From Phycisphaerae bacterium (GTDB lineage Bacteria > Planctomycetota > Phycisphaerae > UBA1845 > Fen-1342), in contig JAGNKU010000016.1 of NCBI GenBank assembly GCA_017999985.1, forward strand, positions 1-64,000: a DNA stretch of 64,000 bases. The letters run 5' to 3'. The notes beneath the pieces were generated by a model. It saw only the letters and a list, made by a program, of their open reading frames with translations, did not search any database and was not told where the DNA came from. The position numbers and the translations under genes were made by a program. Of this stretch, positions 1-7,493 are shown in pieces. How positions within the stretch are numbered: position 1 is the first letter of the stretch; the number at the start of each line of letters is the position of its first letter.

Positions 1-87
1 GGTTCACGCTGCGCTGAGATCGTCGCCCACCTTCGAACGTACTCCACCCCTAAAAACCGAGCCCCGTCCGTCGCGACACATGACGCG

Positions 88-588
88 CTACACCCCGTAA
101 GCAATTGCCGTGCCGAACAGAATTGGGTCGGCATCCCCCAGCGCCGCAGCGGCTACAGGAATCGTCATCGCGTCGGGATCGCGGTCAGCTTGTTCGAGCA
201 CTCCCTTGATGGAGTAGCCGAGCGTGGCAACGATGTCGTCCGTGTACCAATGGCGCCGCGGATCGTCACGCAGCGCCTCCACTGGGCGACGCAGCTCTGG
301 TTCTTTGAACTTGAGAAGCCCCTCCGCGGCATGCGTCACAATGCCCGGCTCTTCCGCCTCGAGCAACTTCAGCAAGGGACCGCGAAAACTCGGGTGCGGC
401 CAAACGTCGGCCAGTTTCAGATCCTCAACATAGCGCGTCGTGGCTTGATCATAAGCCAGTCGGGACCACGCCGGCCGGCCCAGAGATTCAGCGACCTCCT
501 CCGCCAGCGCATCCAGTTCCGCCTGCCAAAGCGCGGGCTGCGATGCGGGCGTGCTTTGCAGCACGATGAAGAGCACTGTCGTCAACAT
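88..588 (-). CDS. Hypothetical exported protein with HEAT-like helices
   Basis: This encodes about 166 residues when read from the internal ATG at 588. That start is preferred because it puts a hydrophobic signal-like segment (MLTTVLFIVLQS followed by a small-residue region) at the N-terminus; an upstream start at 627 adds 13 charged residues. The mature part is helical, with stretches such as HAAEGLLKF and RRPVEALRDD that resemble HEAT-like repeats. I see no catalytic motif. Nothing recognisable lies upstream at 1-87. It reads on the same strand as the next small gene but is separated by about 90 bases. No function is assigned. Confidence 0.55.
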   Translation of the reverse strand: MLTTVLFIVLQSTPASQPALWQAELDALAEEVAESLGRPAWSRLAYDQATTRYVEDLKLADVWPHPSFRGPLLKLLEAEEPGIVTHAAEGLLKFKEPELRRPVEALRDDPRRHWYTDDIVATLGYSIKGVLEQADRDPDAMTIPVAAAALGDADPILFGTAIAYGV

Positions 589-681
589 GCGAACGGCCTT
601 CCCGTCCAGTTTGCGCGCCACCACCAAGCGCCGCGAAAGCCCCGATACATCACCTCGCTATGCCGACTCCGCGCCTGCGCG

Positions 682-1095
682 TTAGTCGCGTTTCTGCGCA
701 GTCGCGCCGCACTCGGGGCACACGCCGCTGACGTTGCCGGTCAGATCGTAACCGCAGTCGCAATGGCCGCGCACGATACGGCGACGTCCGCAGTATAGCA
801 GGACAAACCCCACCACCGCGGTGCCGGCGAGCAGCGGCCATAACGGCTTGTCCGCCACACTTGGCAACAGCAGCCAGCGGCCCGCGACGTTTCCGCTCGC
901 GTAAGCAACCTCGAATCGCTCCAAACTTGGTTCAAGGGAATACTTGCCGCCGGCGAGAAACAGCGTCCAGCGCTTGCCGACCACCAGCTCCCCTGGCGAA
1001 ACGAAGCTCGAGACAAAGGCCGTGAGCACGACGGTGCACGTCGCGAACGCGATCCACGCGCCGATTCGCAGGAAGCGTTTCTCGGATCCGCACAT
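682..1095 (-). CDS. Small membrane protein with C-terminal CGYDLTGN zinc ribbon
   Basis: Read from ATG 1095 this gives 137 residues; the longer frame to 1173 only adds an arginine-rich stretch. There are two hydrophobic segments, near residues 11-33 and near residues 85-102. The C-terminus carries a four-cysteine ribbon (CDCGYDLTGN then CPECG). This arrangement, one or two membrane helices followed by a cytoplasmic CGYDLTGN...CPECG ribbon, is a family very common in planctomycetes and of unknown function. A second member lies at 44086-44511. Zinc binding is inferred from the two CxxC pairs. Confidence 0.75.
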   Translation of the reverse strand: MCGSEKRFLRIGAWIAFATCTVVLTAFVSSFVSPGELVVGKRWTLFLAGGKYSLEPSLERFEVAYASGNVAGRWLLLPSVADKPLWPLLAGTAVVGFVLLYCGRRRIVRGHCDCGYDLTGNVSGVCPECGATAQKRD

Positions 1096-1178
1096 ATCGC
1101 TCAACCGACAGAAGACGCCGCACCACGTTCCGGCCACCGTCCGCTGACGTCGCCAGTGGGATCGCAGCTGCAACGCAG

Positions 1179-1391
1179 TCAGAGGCCCAGCGCTTCGCGT
1201 TCGACTCGCCGCCTATCGATGTGTACCTCGAGAACGTAGTCGCCGAACGGAGCCCCGGAAGCAACGAACAGGACCCGAAAGTAGAAAGGAGCAAGTAGGC
1301 GGCGGGAGAGCCCACCTCGCGGCATTGCCAGTAGCTGGTCCGCGAACCGTCCCCCGCGGCTCTCCTTTCTCCTCTCTACGCTCTCCGCCAT
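1179..1391 (-). CDS. Possible small ORF or gene remnant downstream of tRNA-Pro
   Basis: A 70-residue frame begins at ATG 1391, 18 bases beyond the 3' end of tRNA-Pro, and ends at 1179. Its second half (for example FYFRVLFVASGAPFGDYVLE) looks protein-like, but the first half is arginine/serine-rich. The complementary strand is also open here, so coding potential is ambiguous. Its place just behind a tRNA, a common integration site, fits a decayed remnant. I see no recognisable domain. Confidence 0.25.
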   Translation of the reverse strand: MAESVERRKESRGGRFADQLLAMPRGGLSRRLLAPFYFRVLFVASGAPFGDYVLEVHIDRRRVEREALGL

Positions 1392-1408
1392 AGCGACTGA
1401 GCCGCGAC

Positions 1409-1483
1409 TCGGGGCGACAGGACTCGAACCTGCGACCTTCTGCACCCCATGCAGACGCGCTAGCCAGACTGCGCCACGCCCCG
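1409..1483 (-). tRNA. tRNA-Pro (anticodon GGG)
   Basis: The minus strand folds into a complete cloverleaf of 75 bases. The acceptor stem CGGGGCG pairs perfectly with CGCCCCG, followed by discriminator A at 1409. The D arm is GCGC/GCGC. The anticodon stem is TCTGC/GCAGA with loop ATGGGGT, giving anticodon GGG at 1446-1448, which reads CCC proline codons. The T arm is GCAGG/CCTGT with loop TTCGAGT. The 3' CCA is not encoded and would be added after transcription. Confidence 0.93.
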
Positions 1484-1511
1484 GCGAAATCTCAATTCGG
1501 CACACGGTACC

Positions 1512-2309
1512 TTAGGGGCTCGCGGCGCCGGCGTCAAGCTTGGGTTCGCCTACCGCCGCGTGCGCCTTGCGGTCCAGCAGCAGCCGCACCGCGAGAATCC
1601 CCACGCCCACCACCAGCAGCGCGTCCGCGACGTTGAAAACCCACGGCCACAACTCGCGCCCACCCAGCCAGCGTGTCGGAATTTTGATGAAATCGCGCAC
1701 ATAGCCGATCGGCGGCAACAGGCGGTCGGAATACGCCTTCGGAATGCGCCGTGGCGTCTGCTCCGCCGCCGCGGGATATTCGTGCAGCAGGATCCACGAG
1801 CCGTCGGGGCTCTCCGTGGTCGTGTAGTAGCGCGCGACGGTGCCCTGCGCGGTCGGCAGCCCGAATTCGACGAGCACGACGAACGCGCGGTCGTACATGT
1901 TCCCCAGGGCGCCGGCCAGAATCGCACCCAGCGCGATCTGCGTCAGCCACCGCCGGCGCGGACACTGCGCGAACATCCAGATCACCAGCACGAGCGCCAG
2001 CACCGACGCGACCAGAAACAGCTCGGTCTTCCCCCTGCCGATGCCGAACAGCGCGCCGGGGTTCAGCGTCGTATGGAACTCGAGCACATTCGGGATCAGC
2101 ACCCGGTGACCGCCTTGCCGCAGCGTGTGGAACGCCCACTCTTTCGACCACAGGTCGAGCACCAGCCCGAGCCCCACCACGCACCACAGACGCAGGTGCG
2201 CGGCGACGCTGCGCAGCGCGGGGACTTCGTCACCGCCGGCGTGTGCGACAGCGGCAACCGGTGGTGGGGCGGCGGTCAGCACAGGTGGGGGGACGGCGTC
2301 GGTGGACAA
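1512..2309 (-). CDS. lspA: Lipoprotein signal peptidase (signal peptidase II)
   Basis: LspA is an inner-membrane aspartyl peptidase that cleaves signal peptides from diacylglyceryl-prolipoproteins. This 265-residue protein has four hydrophobic segments and both catalytic aspartates: Asp140 in GNMYDR and Asp229 in FNVADA. The conserved TLNPGALFG segment (residues 81-89) is also present. It is much longer than the usual roughly 160 residues. There is a proline/alanine-rich N-terminal extension of about 35 residues, and an insert of roughly 60 residues lies between the two catalytic aspartates, just before the conserved GYVRDFI strand. The apparent start is TTG at 2309, four bases after the stop of the DksA-like gene, so the two are probably one operon. 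Several predicted lipoproteins in this window would be substrates. Confidence 0.9.
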   Translation of the reverse strand: MSTDAVPPPVLTAAPPPVAAVAHAGGDEVPALRSVAAHLRLWCVVGLGLVLDLWSKEWAFHTLRQGGHRVLIPNVLEFHTTLNPGALFGIGRGKTELFLVASVLALVLVIWMFAQCPRRRWLTQIALGAILAGALGNMYDRAFVVLVEFGLPTAQGTVARYYTTTESPDGSWILLHEYPAAAEQTPRRIPKAYSDRLLPPIGYVRDFIKIPTRWLGGRELWPWVFNVADALLVVGVGILAVRLLLDRKAHAAVGEPKLDAGAASP

Positions 2310-2313
2310 GGCG

Positions 2314-2982
2314 CTAGAACCTGCGTGCTTGGCCCTGCTCCTGGGCCAGAGTGTATTCGTAGCTGTACTTGGCCCAGGGCTTGGCCTTCAGGCGGGCCTT
2401 GCCGATTGGCTTGCCGGTGGCGAGGCAGATGCCGTATGTGTTGTTGCGGATACGCTCGAGCGCCTCGTCGATTTCCTTCAGGATGGCCCGCTCACCCTCG
2501 ATCAGCCCGAGCGTGAACTCCAGCTCGTAATTGTCGCTGCCCAGGTCGGCCATGTGGATCGGCATGCTCGACAGGTCGCCGGCGGCGTCGCGACGGTCCT
2601 TGTTCAGCGCTTCGTTGTGCAGCGTGGAGACGTCGCCGAGGATCTCCGCCCGCTTCTCGAGGAGCAACTGGCGGAACTGCTCGACCTCCTCGGGCGTCAG
2701 CAACTGGTCGGTGCTGATGTCGGCGACGGCCGCGTCCTCCGCCGGAGTGACGACGTGCAGGGGCCGCGGGGCGCGTTTCGGTTCGCGATGCGGCTTGGCC
2801 GCCGGCACCGCGGGGCGTTTGGCCGCGACGGCGGGCCGCGGCTTGGCAGCCTTGGCGGGGACAGGCTTGGCCTTGGCTTTGGCGGCGGGCGCGGGCGTGC
2901 GGCGCGGCGGTTTGGCCGCGGCCGGTTTCTTCTTCTTGCCGCGCGTTGCAGCAGCCGACTTTCGGGGAGGTTTCTTGGCCAC
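2314..2982 (-). CDS. DksA/TraR-family protein with Lys/Ala/Pro-rich tail and reduced zinc finger
   Basis: The C-terminal half (from about residue 105) is a DksA/TraR coiled coil ending in the finger region, here YGICLATGKPIGKARL. DksA binds the RNA polymerase secondary channel and modulates transcription initiation. Of the usual four finger cysteines only one remains, so zinc binding is probably lost; such Cys-poor versions are known in this superfamily. Residues 1-80 are a Lys/Ala/Pro/Arg tail like histone H1, which may bind nucleic acid. The start is GTG at 2982. A near-consensus sigma-70 promoter lies upstream at 3077-3105, giving a leader of about 85-90 bases. lspA follows after four bases. 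Confidence 0.85.
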   Translation of the reverse strand: MAKKPPRKSAAATRGKKKKPAAAKPPRRTPAPAAKAKAKPVPAKAAKPRPAVAAKRPAVPAAKPHREPKRAPRPLHVVTPAEDAAVADISTDQLLTPEEVEQFRQLLLEKRAEILGDVSTLHNEALNKDRRDAAGDLSSMPIHMADLGSDNYELEFTLGLIEGERAILKEIDEALERIRNNTYGICLATGKPIGKARLKAKPWAKYSYEYTLAQEQGQARRF

Positions 2983-3076
2983 GGCAGCGTTCCCGAACCA
3001 GAACGAACAAGGCGGCTAGCGTGTCGTAACCCCTTATGGAGCAACGACATCGCCGCATGGCCGCCAGAGCCCTCTA

Positions 3077-3105
3077 AGTATATCGGCACGCGCGCTGACT
3101 GTCAA
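3077..3105 (-). promoter_or_regulatory. Sigma-70 promoter of the DksA-like/lspA operon
   Basis: On the minus strand a perfect -35 TTGACA (plus 3100-3105) is separated by 17 bases from -10 TATACT (plus 3077-3082). It is the best housekeeping promoter I can see in the window, and it lies in the gap between trpD and the DksA-like gene. The predicted transcript would start near 3070. Confidence 0.7.
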
Positions 3106-3146
3106 CCAAGCTCGAGGGCACCCGGCGCGCTTTGCGGCAAGCGGTT

Positions 3147-4181
3147 TCAGGTGGAGTGCGCCGGCGGTGCCGGTGCGAGTCGTCGCCACGCCTCGAGCGT
3201 GCGGCGCGCCGCCCCGCTGTCGAGCGCGGCGCGCGCCCGGTCCGCCCCAGACGGCCAGTCGTCGCACAGGCCGGCGACCCACAGGGCGGCCGCCGAATTG
3301 AACACGACCATGTCGCGCGCTGGGCCGGTCTGACCGGCGAGGACACGCTCGATCATTGCCGCACTCGTTGCGGGCGAGGTCACGTGGACGCGTTCGAGCG
3401 GCGTGGGCTCGATGCCGACCACGCGCGGGTCGACATCCTCGCACTGGATGCCGTGCTCGTCCAAGCGGGCGACGCGCGACGGACCGGCGATGCTCAGGTC
3501 GCAGAGGCCCTCCCGGCCATGGACGACCATGGCACGCTCCGCGCCGAGTTCACGCAGCGCGGCACTGAGCGTATCGACCAGGTGCGGCCGATTGACGCCC
3601 AGCAACTGGCGGCGCACACCGGCTGGATTGGTCAGTGGGCCGACGAGGTTGAAGATCGTGCGAATGCCGAGCGCGCGCCGCACAGGGGCCGCGTAGCGCA
3701 TCGCGGGGTGCAGCCGGACCGCGTAGAGAAACGCCACACGACATTCGGCGAGGCAGCGCTCGATGACCGGCACGTCCGCGTCCGTATCGATCCCCAGCGC
3801 GCCCAGGGCCTCCGCCGAGCCACTCGGCCGGACGTTGCTGCGGTTGCCGTGCTTGGCGACGGTCGCGCCGGCGGCGGCGGCGACAATTGCCACCGCGGTG
3901 GACACGTTGAAAACCGGGCGGCCGTCACCGCCCGTGCCGCAGGTATCGATCGCGGCGAGGCCGAGCGGCGGCCGCACCGGCGTGACGCGGGCGCGCATCG
4001 CCTCGGCGGCGCCGACGAGCTCGTCCACGGTCTCGCCCTTGGCGGCCAGCGCGGTGAGCACCGCGGCGACCACCGCGGGCTCCAGCGTGTTGTCCATCAG
4101 GGCGTCAAAGAGCGCCCGCGCGTCCGCGCGCGACAGATCCTCGCGGGCGACCAGGCGAGCGAGCAACGCCGGCGTGTGCAT
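3147..4181 (-). CDS. trpD: Anthranilate phosphoribosyltransferase
   Basis: TrpD transfers phosphoribose from PRPP to anthranilate in the second step of tryptophan synthesis. The 344-residue length is normal. The glycine-rich PRPP loop CGTGGDG is at residues 81-87, and the conserved KHGNRSN anthranilate/PRPP segment is at residues 110-116, followed by SGSAEALGALG. The N-terminal helical domain and C-terminal phosphorylase-like domain are both complete. The ATG at 4181 has a GAGG-type ribosome-binding site. No other trp gene is next to it, so tryptophan genes are dispersed. It follows the TPR-like gene by about 47 bases and may be cotranscribed with it. Confidence 0.95.
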   Translation of the reverse strand: MHTPALLARLVAREDLSRADARALFDALMDNTLEPAVVAAVLTALAAKGETVDELVGAAEAMRARVTPVRPPLGLAAIDTCGTGGDGRPVFNVSTAVAIVAAAAGATVAKHGNRSNVRPSGSAEALGALGIDTDADVPVIERCLAECRVAFLYAVRLHPAMRYAAPVRRALGIRTIFNLVGPLTNPAGVRRQLLGVNRPHLVDTLSAALRELGAERAMVVHGREGLCDLSIAGPSRVARLDEHGIQCEDVDPRVVGIEPTPLERVHVTSPATSAAMIERVLAGQTGPARDMVVFNSAAALWVAGLCDDWPSGADRARAALDSGAARRTLEAWRRLAPAPPAHST

Positions 4182-4228
4182 GCGCGGAACCTCAGGTACG
4201 TGCGGGCGTGGCCGCAGCCCTCGCCGGC

Positions 4229-5257
4229 TCAGGAATCACTGGCTTGTGAACTGGCGACGGCATGCGGGCTTTGTCGGCTGGCGCGCTGGTGCAGAATGGG
4301 GAGCAGCTTCGAAATCTCCTGCGCGTAGCCGCTGTTGGGGAACTCGCGGATCAGGCGTTCGCCGGCCTCGATGGCGCTGGGGAACTGCTTGTATGAGACG
4401 GCAATCGTGAAGCGGGTCTTGAGCTGTTCCAGGCGGGCCCGGAACACGCCGCGGGCGGACTCCTTGAGGGCCTCCGCCTCCTTGGGGACGAGATACTGGT
4501 CGAGCGCGAAGAGCAGGCGGTGGGCCCGGTCGATGTCCTGGTTGCGCACCGCCACGTCGTACTCCTCGAGCAGTTCGGCCTTGACCTCCTGGCGGCGGCG
4601 TTCGATCTCGCGGGGCAGCGCGACGATGGTGGGGGCCTCCGGGAAGAGCGTGGCCAGGCGGGCGCATTCGGCGCGGGCCTGGTCCCACTTGTGCTGATCG
4701 CACAGCGAATCGAAGCGCGCCAGCGCGGCGGCGATGCGCTCCTCCGTCGTGGCGCGGCGGGCCTGCTCGAGCTTCGCGCGCAGGTGGGCTGCCTCGTCGT
4801 GATAGCCGAGCTCCTCGTCCATGTCGCGGATCAGGTGTTGGGCCGATTCCCAGTCTTGGCGAATGATGGCGCCCTGGATGGTGTCGCGCAGAAACTCGTA
4901 GTCCTTCTCCCGGTAGACGACGCGCTTCGCCCAGTCCGACAGGTTGCTGTTCTCGGCGATCGTGCGGCTGTGCTCTTCCTGCCGGCGCAGCAGGTCGGAC
5001 GCTTCGAGCAGGGCGTCGTAGACGCGGAAGGAGTAGTTGACGAACTTGTAGATCAGCAGGATCTGGCAGTAAAGCAGCACGCAGACCAGCAGCGTGGCCA
5101 GCCCGGTGCCCACGAACGCCAGCCCGAGCGCCGTGTCGTGCACCGCGACGAGGTAGAGGCCGTAGCCGTCGGCCGCGAGTCCGGCGAGGATGCCGACGAC
5201 GAGCGCCGCCGTGGCAAAACGACGCAGCTTCTCATGTCGCGTTGGCGGACCAAGCAT
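4229..5257 (-). CDS. Membrane-anchored TPR-like helical protein
   Basis: This 342-residue protein has two N-terminal transmembrane helices (about residues 14-38 and 43-70). A long, charged alpha-helical cytoplasmic region follows. Its repeating pattern of large and small residues (for example AAALARFDSLCDQHKWDQA, then AGERLIREFPNSGYAQE) resembles tetratricopeptide or tetratricopeptide-like hairpins, which usually act as protein-protein scaffolds. I see no enzymatic motif. The start ATG lies at 5257. Genes downstream on the same strand are trpD and, farther on, the DksA-like gene, but the grouping gives no functional hint. A role in a membrane-associated complex is only an inference. Confidence 0.75.
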   Translation of the reverse strand: MLGPPTRHEKLRRFATAALVVGILAGLAADGYGLYLVAVHDTALGLAFVGTGLATLLVCVLLYCQILLIYKFVNYSFRVYDALLEASDLLRRQEEHSRTIAENSNLSDWAKRVVYREKDYEFLRDTIQGAIIRQDWESAQHLIRDMDEELGYHDEAAHLRAKLEQARRATTEERIAAALARFDSLCDQHKWDQARAECARLATLFPEAPTIVALPREIERRRQEVKAELLEEYDVAVRNQDIDRAHRLLFALDQYLVPKEAEALKESARGVFRARLEQLKTRFTIAVSYKQFPSAIEAGERLIREFPNSGYAQEISKLLPILHQRASRQSPHAVASSQASDS

Positions 5258-5418
5258 TGTACACCTGCCAGCGCTGGGGGAGCCGAAGCACCGATCACCG
5301 CCGCGGAAAACCGGGCCGGCGCAGCGTTGCGCCCGCGCGCGGTCAGTCAGCGTCCCGAAGCTTCTATATCGGCAGCCCCGGCCGTGTGGTCAAGGCCGCC
5401 ACGACGACAGCGGACGTG

Positions 5419-6240
5419 TCATAGCGTTGAGCTGCCGTCGTTACCGCCACCCGAGCCATCCAGGCCTTCGATACCCTGGGAGTTGCCGTTGTTGTTGGTG
5501 TTGCCGTCGTCGGCATTCTCGGTGCCCGGCAGGACCAGCGGGCGCAACGCATCTTCGAGCATCGTGATGAACGCCGATGACTGGAAGCCGACCGAGAGAG
5601 CCGAGAAGAAAGTCCCCAGCATGGCGTTCGTCCAGCGCACCGCGAAGCTGGACTCCGTGGTGCCGGTCGTCGTGGTGGTCGTGGTCGACTGCGCAGTCTG
5701 CGCCCGCTTCGGGAGGCGCGCGATGGCGCCGCCGGCCTGCGTATTGACGCTGCTCCTGCTCGCGGCGTTGCTGGACTTCTGTTGGCTATTCTCGTAGGCC
5801 TGTCCGAGCGCGATCAGGTCTTCCAGCGTGTAATCCGTGTCCCCAGTGCCGGTGTTTGTGTTCGCGCCGGTGTTCGTCAGGTCCGCGAGGCTGTCAAGGC
5901 CGCCGAGTTGGCTGACCAGACCGAGCAGGCTGGATAGGCCGCCCGCGGTCGATGTGCCGCTCGTGCCGGTGTTACCGGCGGCGCGAATCGCGCCCTCTTC
6001 CGTGTTCGGTTGGCCAAAACGGGGCCCCGTGAGGCGGATGCCCTGCAGGCCGTTGTGCCGGCTGAGGGCGGCCTTGACCCACGTGCCGGGTGAGCGGGCC
6101 GCGACGAAGCCGCCGGAGGCGTTCTCGGCCGGTGTGTTGGCGGCGAGGTTCGTTGCGTCGGTCGTGCTGGTCGTCTGGGCGGCGACCGGGTAGACCAGGA
6201 ACGCGGTCAGAACGAGCGCGACTGCAAAGCGGCGGGACAT
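5419..6240 (-). CDS. Secreted Thr/Ser/Gly/Asn-rich hypothetical protein
   Basis: The protein has 273 residues and begins with a clear signal peptide (MSRRFAVALVLTAFLVYP then AQ, cleavage near residue 21). The mature chain is rich in threonine, serine, alanine, glycine and asparagine. It has a TTTTTTTGTTES run near the middle and an acidic Asn/Gly-rich C-terminus (DDGNTNNNGNSQG). Only one stretch, near residues 200-235 (FAVRWTNAMLGTFFSALSVGF), is hydrophobic enough to suggest a helix. No known domain is recognised. It may be a surface or cell-envelope protein. It is transcribed divergently from the lipoprotein gene at 6355. Confidence 0.65.
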   Translation of the reverse strand: MSRRFAVALVLTAFLVYPVAAQTTSTTDATNLAANTPAENASGGFVAARSPGTWVKAALSRHNGLQGIRLTGPRFGQPNTEEGAIRAAGNTGTSGTSTAGGLSSLLGLVSQLGGLDSLADLTNTGANTNTGTGDTDYTLEDLIALGQAYENSQQKSSNAASRSSVNTQAGGAIARLPKRAQTAQSTTTTTTTGTTESSFAVRWTNAMLGTFFSALSVGFQSSAFITMLEDALRPLVLPGTENADDGNTNNNGNSQGIEGLDGSGGGNDGSSTL

Positions 6241-6292
6241 AGTTCATCCTCACTGCGCGTGATACGCCTATCCTCTCCCGGTATTCTGCCCT

Positions 6293-6298
6293 ATTATA
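6293..6298 (-). promoter_or_regulatory. Candidate -10 element upstream of the secreted protein gene
   Basis: A perfect TATAAT reads on the minus strand about 53 bases before the start at 6240. It sits in the near-palindrome CTATTATAG between divergent genes. No convincing -35 hexamer is seen 16-18 bases upstream, so the call is weak. Confidence 0.3.
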
Positions 6299-6354
6299 GC
6301 CTGATCGGCAAAGGGCAGATGCACGCTAACCCGGGGACCGAAGGACGCAGTCGC

Positions 6355-7428
6355 ATGTCATGGACGCACGTACGACGCAGGTTCGCCGGGGGCAGCGCGT
6401 TGACGGCCCTATCGTATCTCATTGTCTTTGCGTCACTTATGGGCTGCGAGCGCTCGGACGGTCCGCCGTCGGGCGACGCGCGGGCCCTGCGCGGCGCGCT
6501 CGTTGCGGTGATCGGACCCGCCGAGGGACACCCGCAATGGCCCGGTATTCGCGGTGGCGCGGAGCGCTTCGCCGCCGGCAACCCTTCGCTCCGACTGCTG
6601 TGCACCGCCCCCCGCGAGGAGTGGGGCGAAACGCTGGCGACCGCGGTGGAGCGCGTCCTGTCCGATCGGCCGGCGATCGTTTGCCTGTGGATCACGGATC
6701 CCGAAGCCGCCGCACCGAGCGTTGCACGGATTGCGAACCAGCAGGTGGTCCTGGTCACGATGAACGCGCGCGCCACGGCTGGATACCCGGCGGCCCATGT
6801 GGACCTCGACTGGTCCAGCGCGGCGCACCTGCTCGGCAGCCAGCTCGGCGTGGTCGCCGCCGGCCGGCGCAGCTATGTCCTGGTCCACGAGGAGGGGCGC
6901 GATCCGCTCGCCACCGCCTGCTACCGGCGCTTCGCGGCAGCGGCTTCGCGGCAGTACGACCTGACGCTGCTTGAGGCGCGCCGCGGCACTGGCGACCCGC
7001 GCGCGGCGGTCGAGGAGCTTCTGGGGCGGTTCTCGCACGCGGGCCTGGTTATTACGCTGAATCCAGATGTCTGGCTGACGGCGCGGGCGGGCTGGGACGG
7101 TGAGCTGCGGGCCCGCAATCGCGAATTCCGCTTCGCGACGTTGTCGGCGGCGCCCGTGCTGTGGTCGCGGCTGGGAACGCCGGCCGCGCCGGGCGACGCG
7201 GCCGCGCTCGTTGGGCCGCTGGACGGCCAGATCGGGTACGCGGCCGTTGAGTTGGCGGCGCGCCTGTTGCTCGGCACGCAGCGCGCGACGCTGGAGCGCG
7301 TGATCTCCTGCGAACTGGTTACGCCGGAGACCCTCGCCGATTTCGCGCAGCGCTACGCGGCCGCAGCGAACGGGCTGGACGTCTCCAAGTGGCTGCCCCG
7401 GACGACGACCGCACCAGCCGCAAGATAG
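6355..7428 (+). CDS. Sugar-binding-protein-like lipoprotein (type I periplasmic binding fold)
   Basis: The start at ATG 6355 is preferred over 6259 because GAAGGA lies about ten bases upstream and because it places an N-terminal Arg-rich, hydrophobic segment directly before the lipobox LMGC. The mature 330 or so residues alternate beta-alpha units like LacI/ribose-binding periplasmic proteins (ALVAVIGPAEGHPQWPGI; later GLVITLNPDVW). Such proteins bind sugars or related ligands for ABC uptake or signalling. No permease or ATPase gene is next to it, so it is an orphan in this window. The downstream gene is convergent. Ligand unknown. Confidence 0.75.
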   Translation: MSWTHVRRRFAGGSALTALSYLIVFASLMGCERSDGPPSGDARALRGALVAVIGPAEGHPQWPGIRGGAERFAAGNPSLRLLCTAPREEWGETLATAVERVLSDRPAIVCLWITDPEAAAPSVARIANQQVVLVTMNARATAGYPAAHVDLDWSSAAHLLGSQLGVVAAGRRSYVLVHEEGRDPLATACYRRFAAAASRQYDLTLLEARRGTGDPRAAVEELLGRFSHAGLVITLNPDVWLTARAGWDGELRARNREFRFATLSAAPVLWSRLGTPAAPGDAAALVGPLDGQIGYAAVELAARLLLGTQRATLERVISCELVTPETLADFAQRYAAAANGLDVSKWLPRTTTAPAAR

Positions 7429-7493
7429 ACGCGGCAGCGCGAAACTGCCGCGCCGCGCGGCCCTGGCCGCCATCGATCCAGTTTGACGGAGCG

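Noticed and set aside
1392-1505. Upstream part of a minus-strand frame starting at 1505
   Set aside because: It reads straight through the tRNA-Pro gene, giving the familiar spurious VAGSSPVAP-type peptide.
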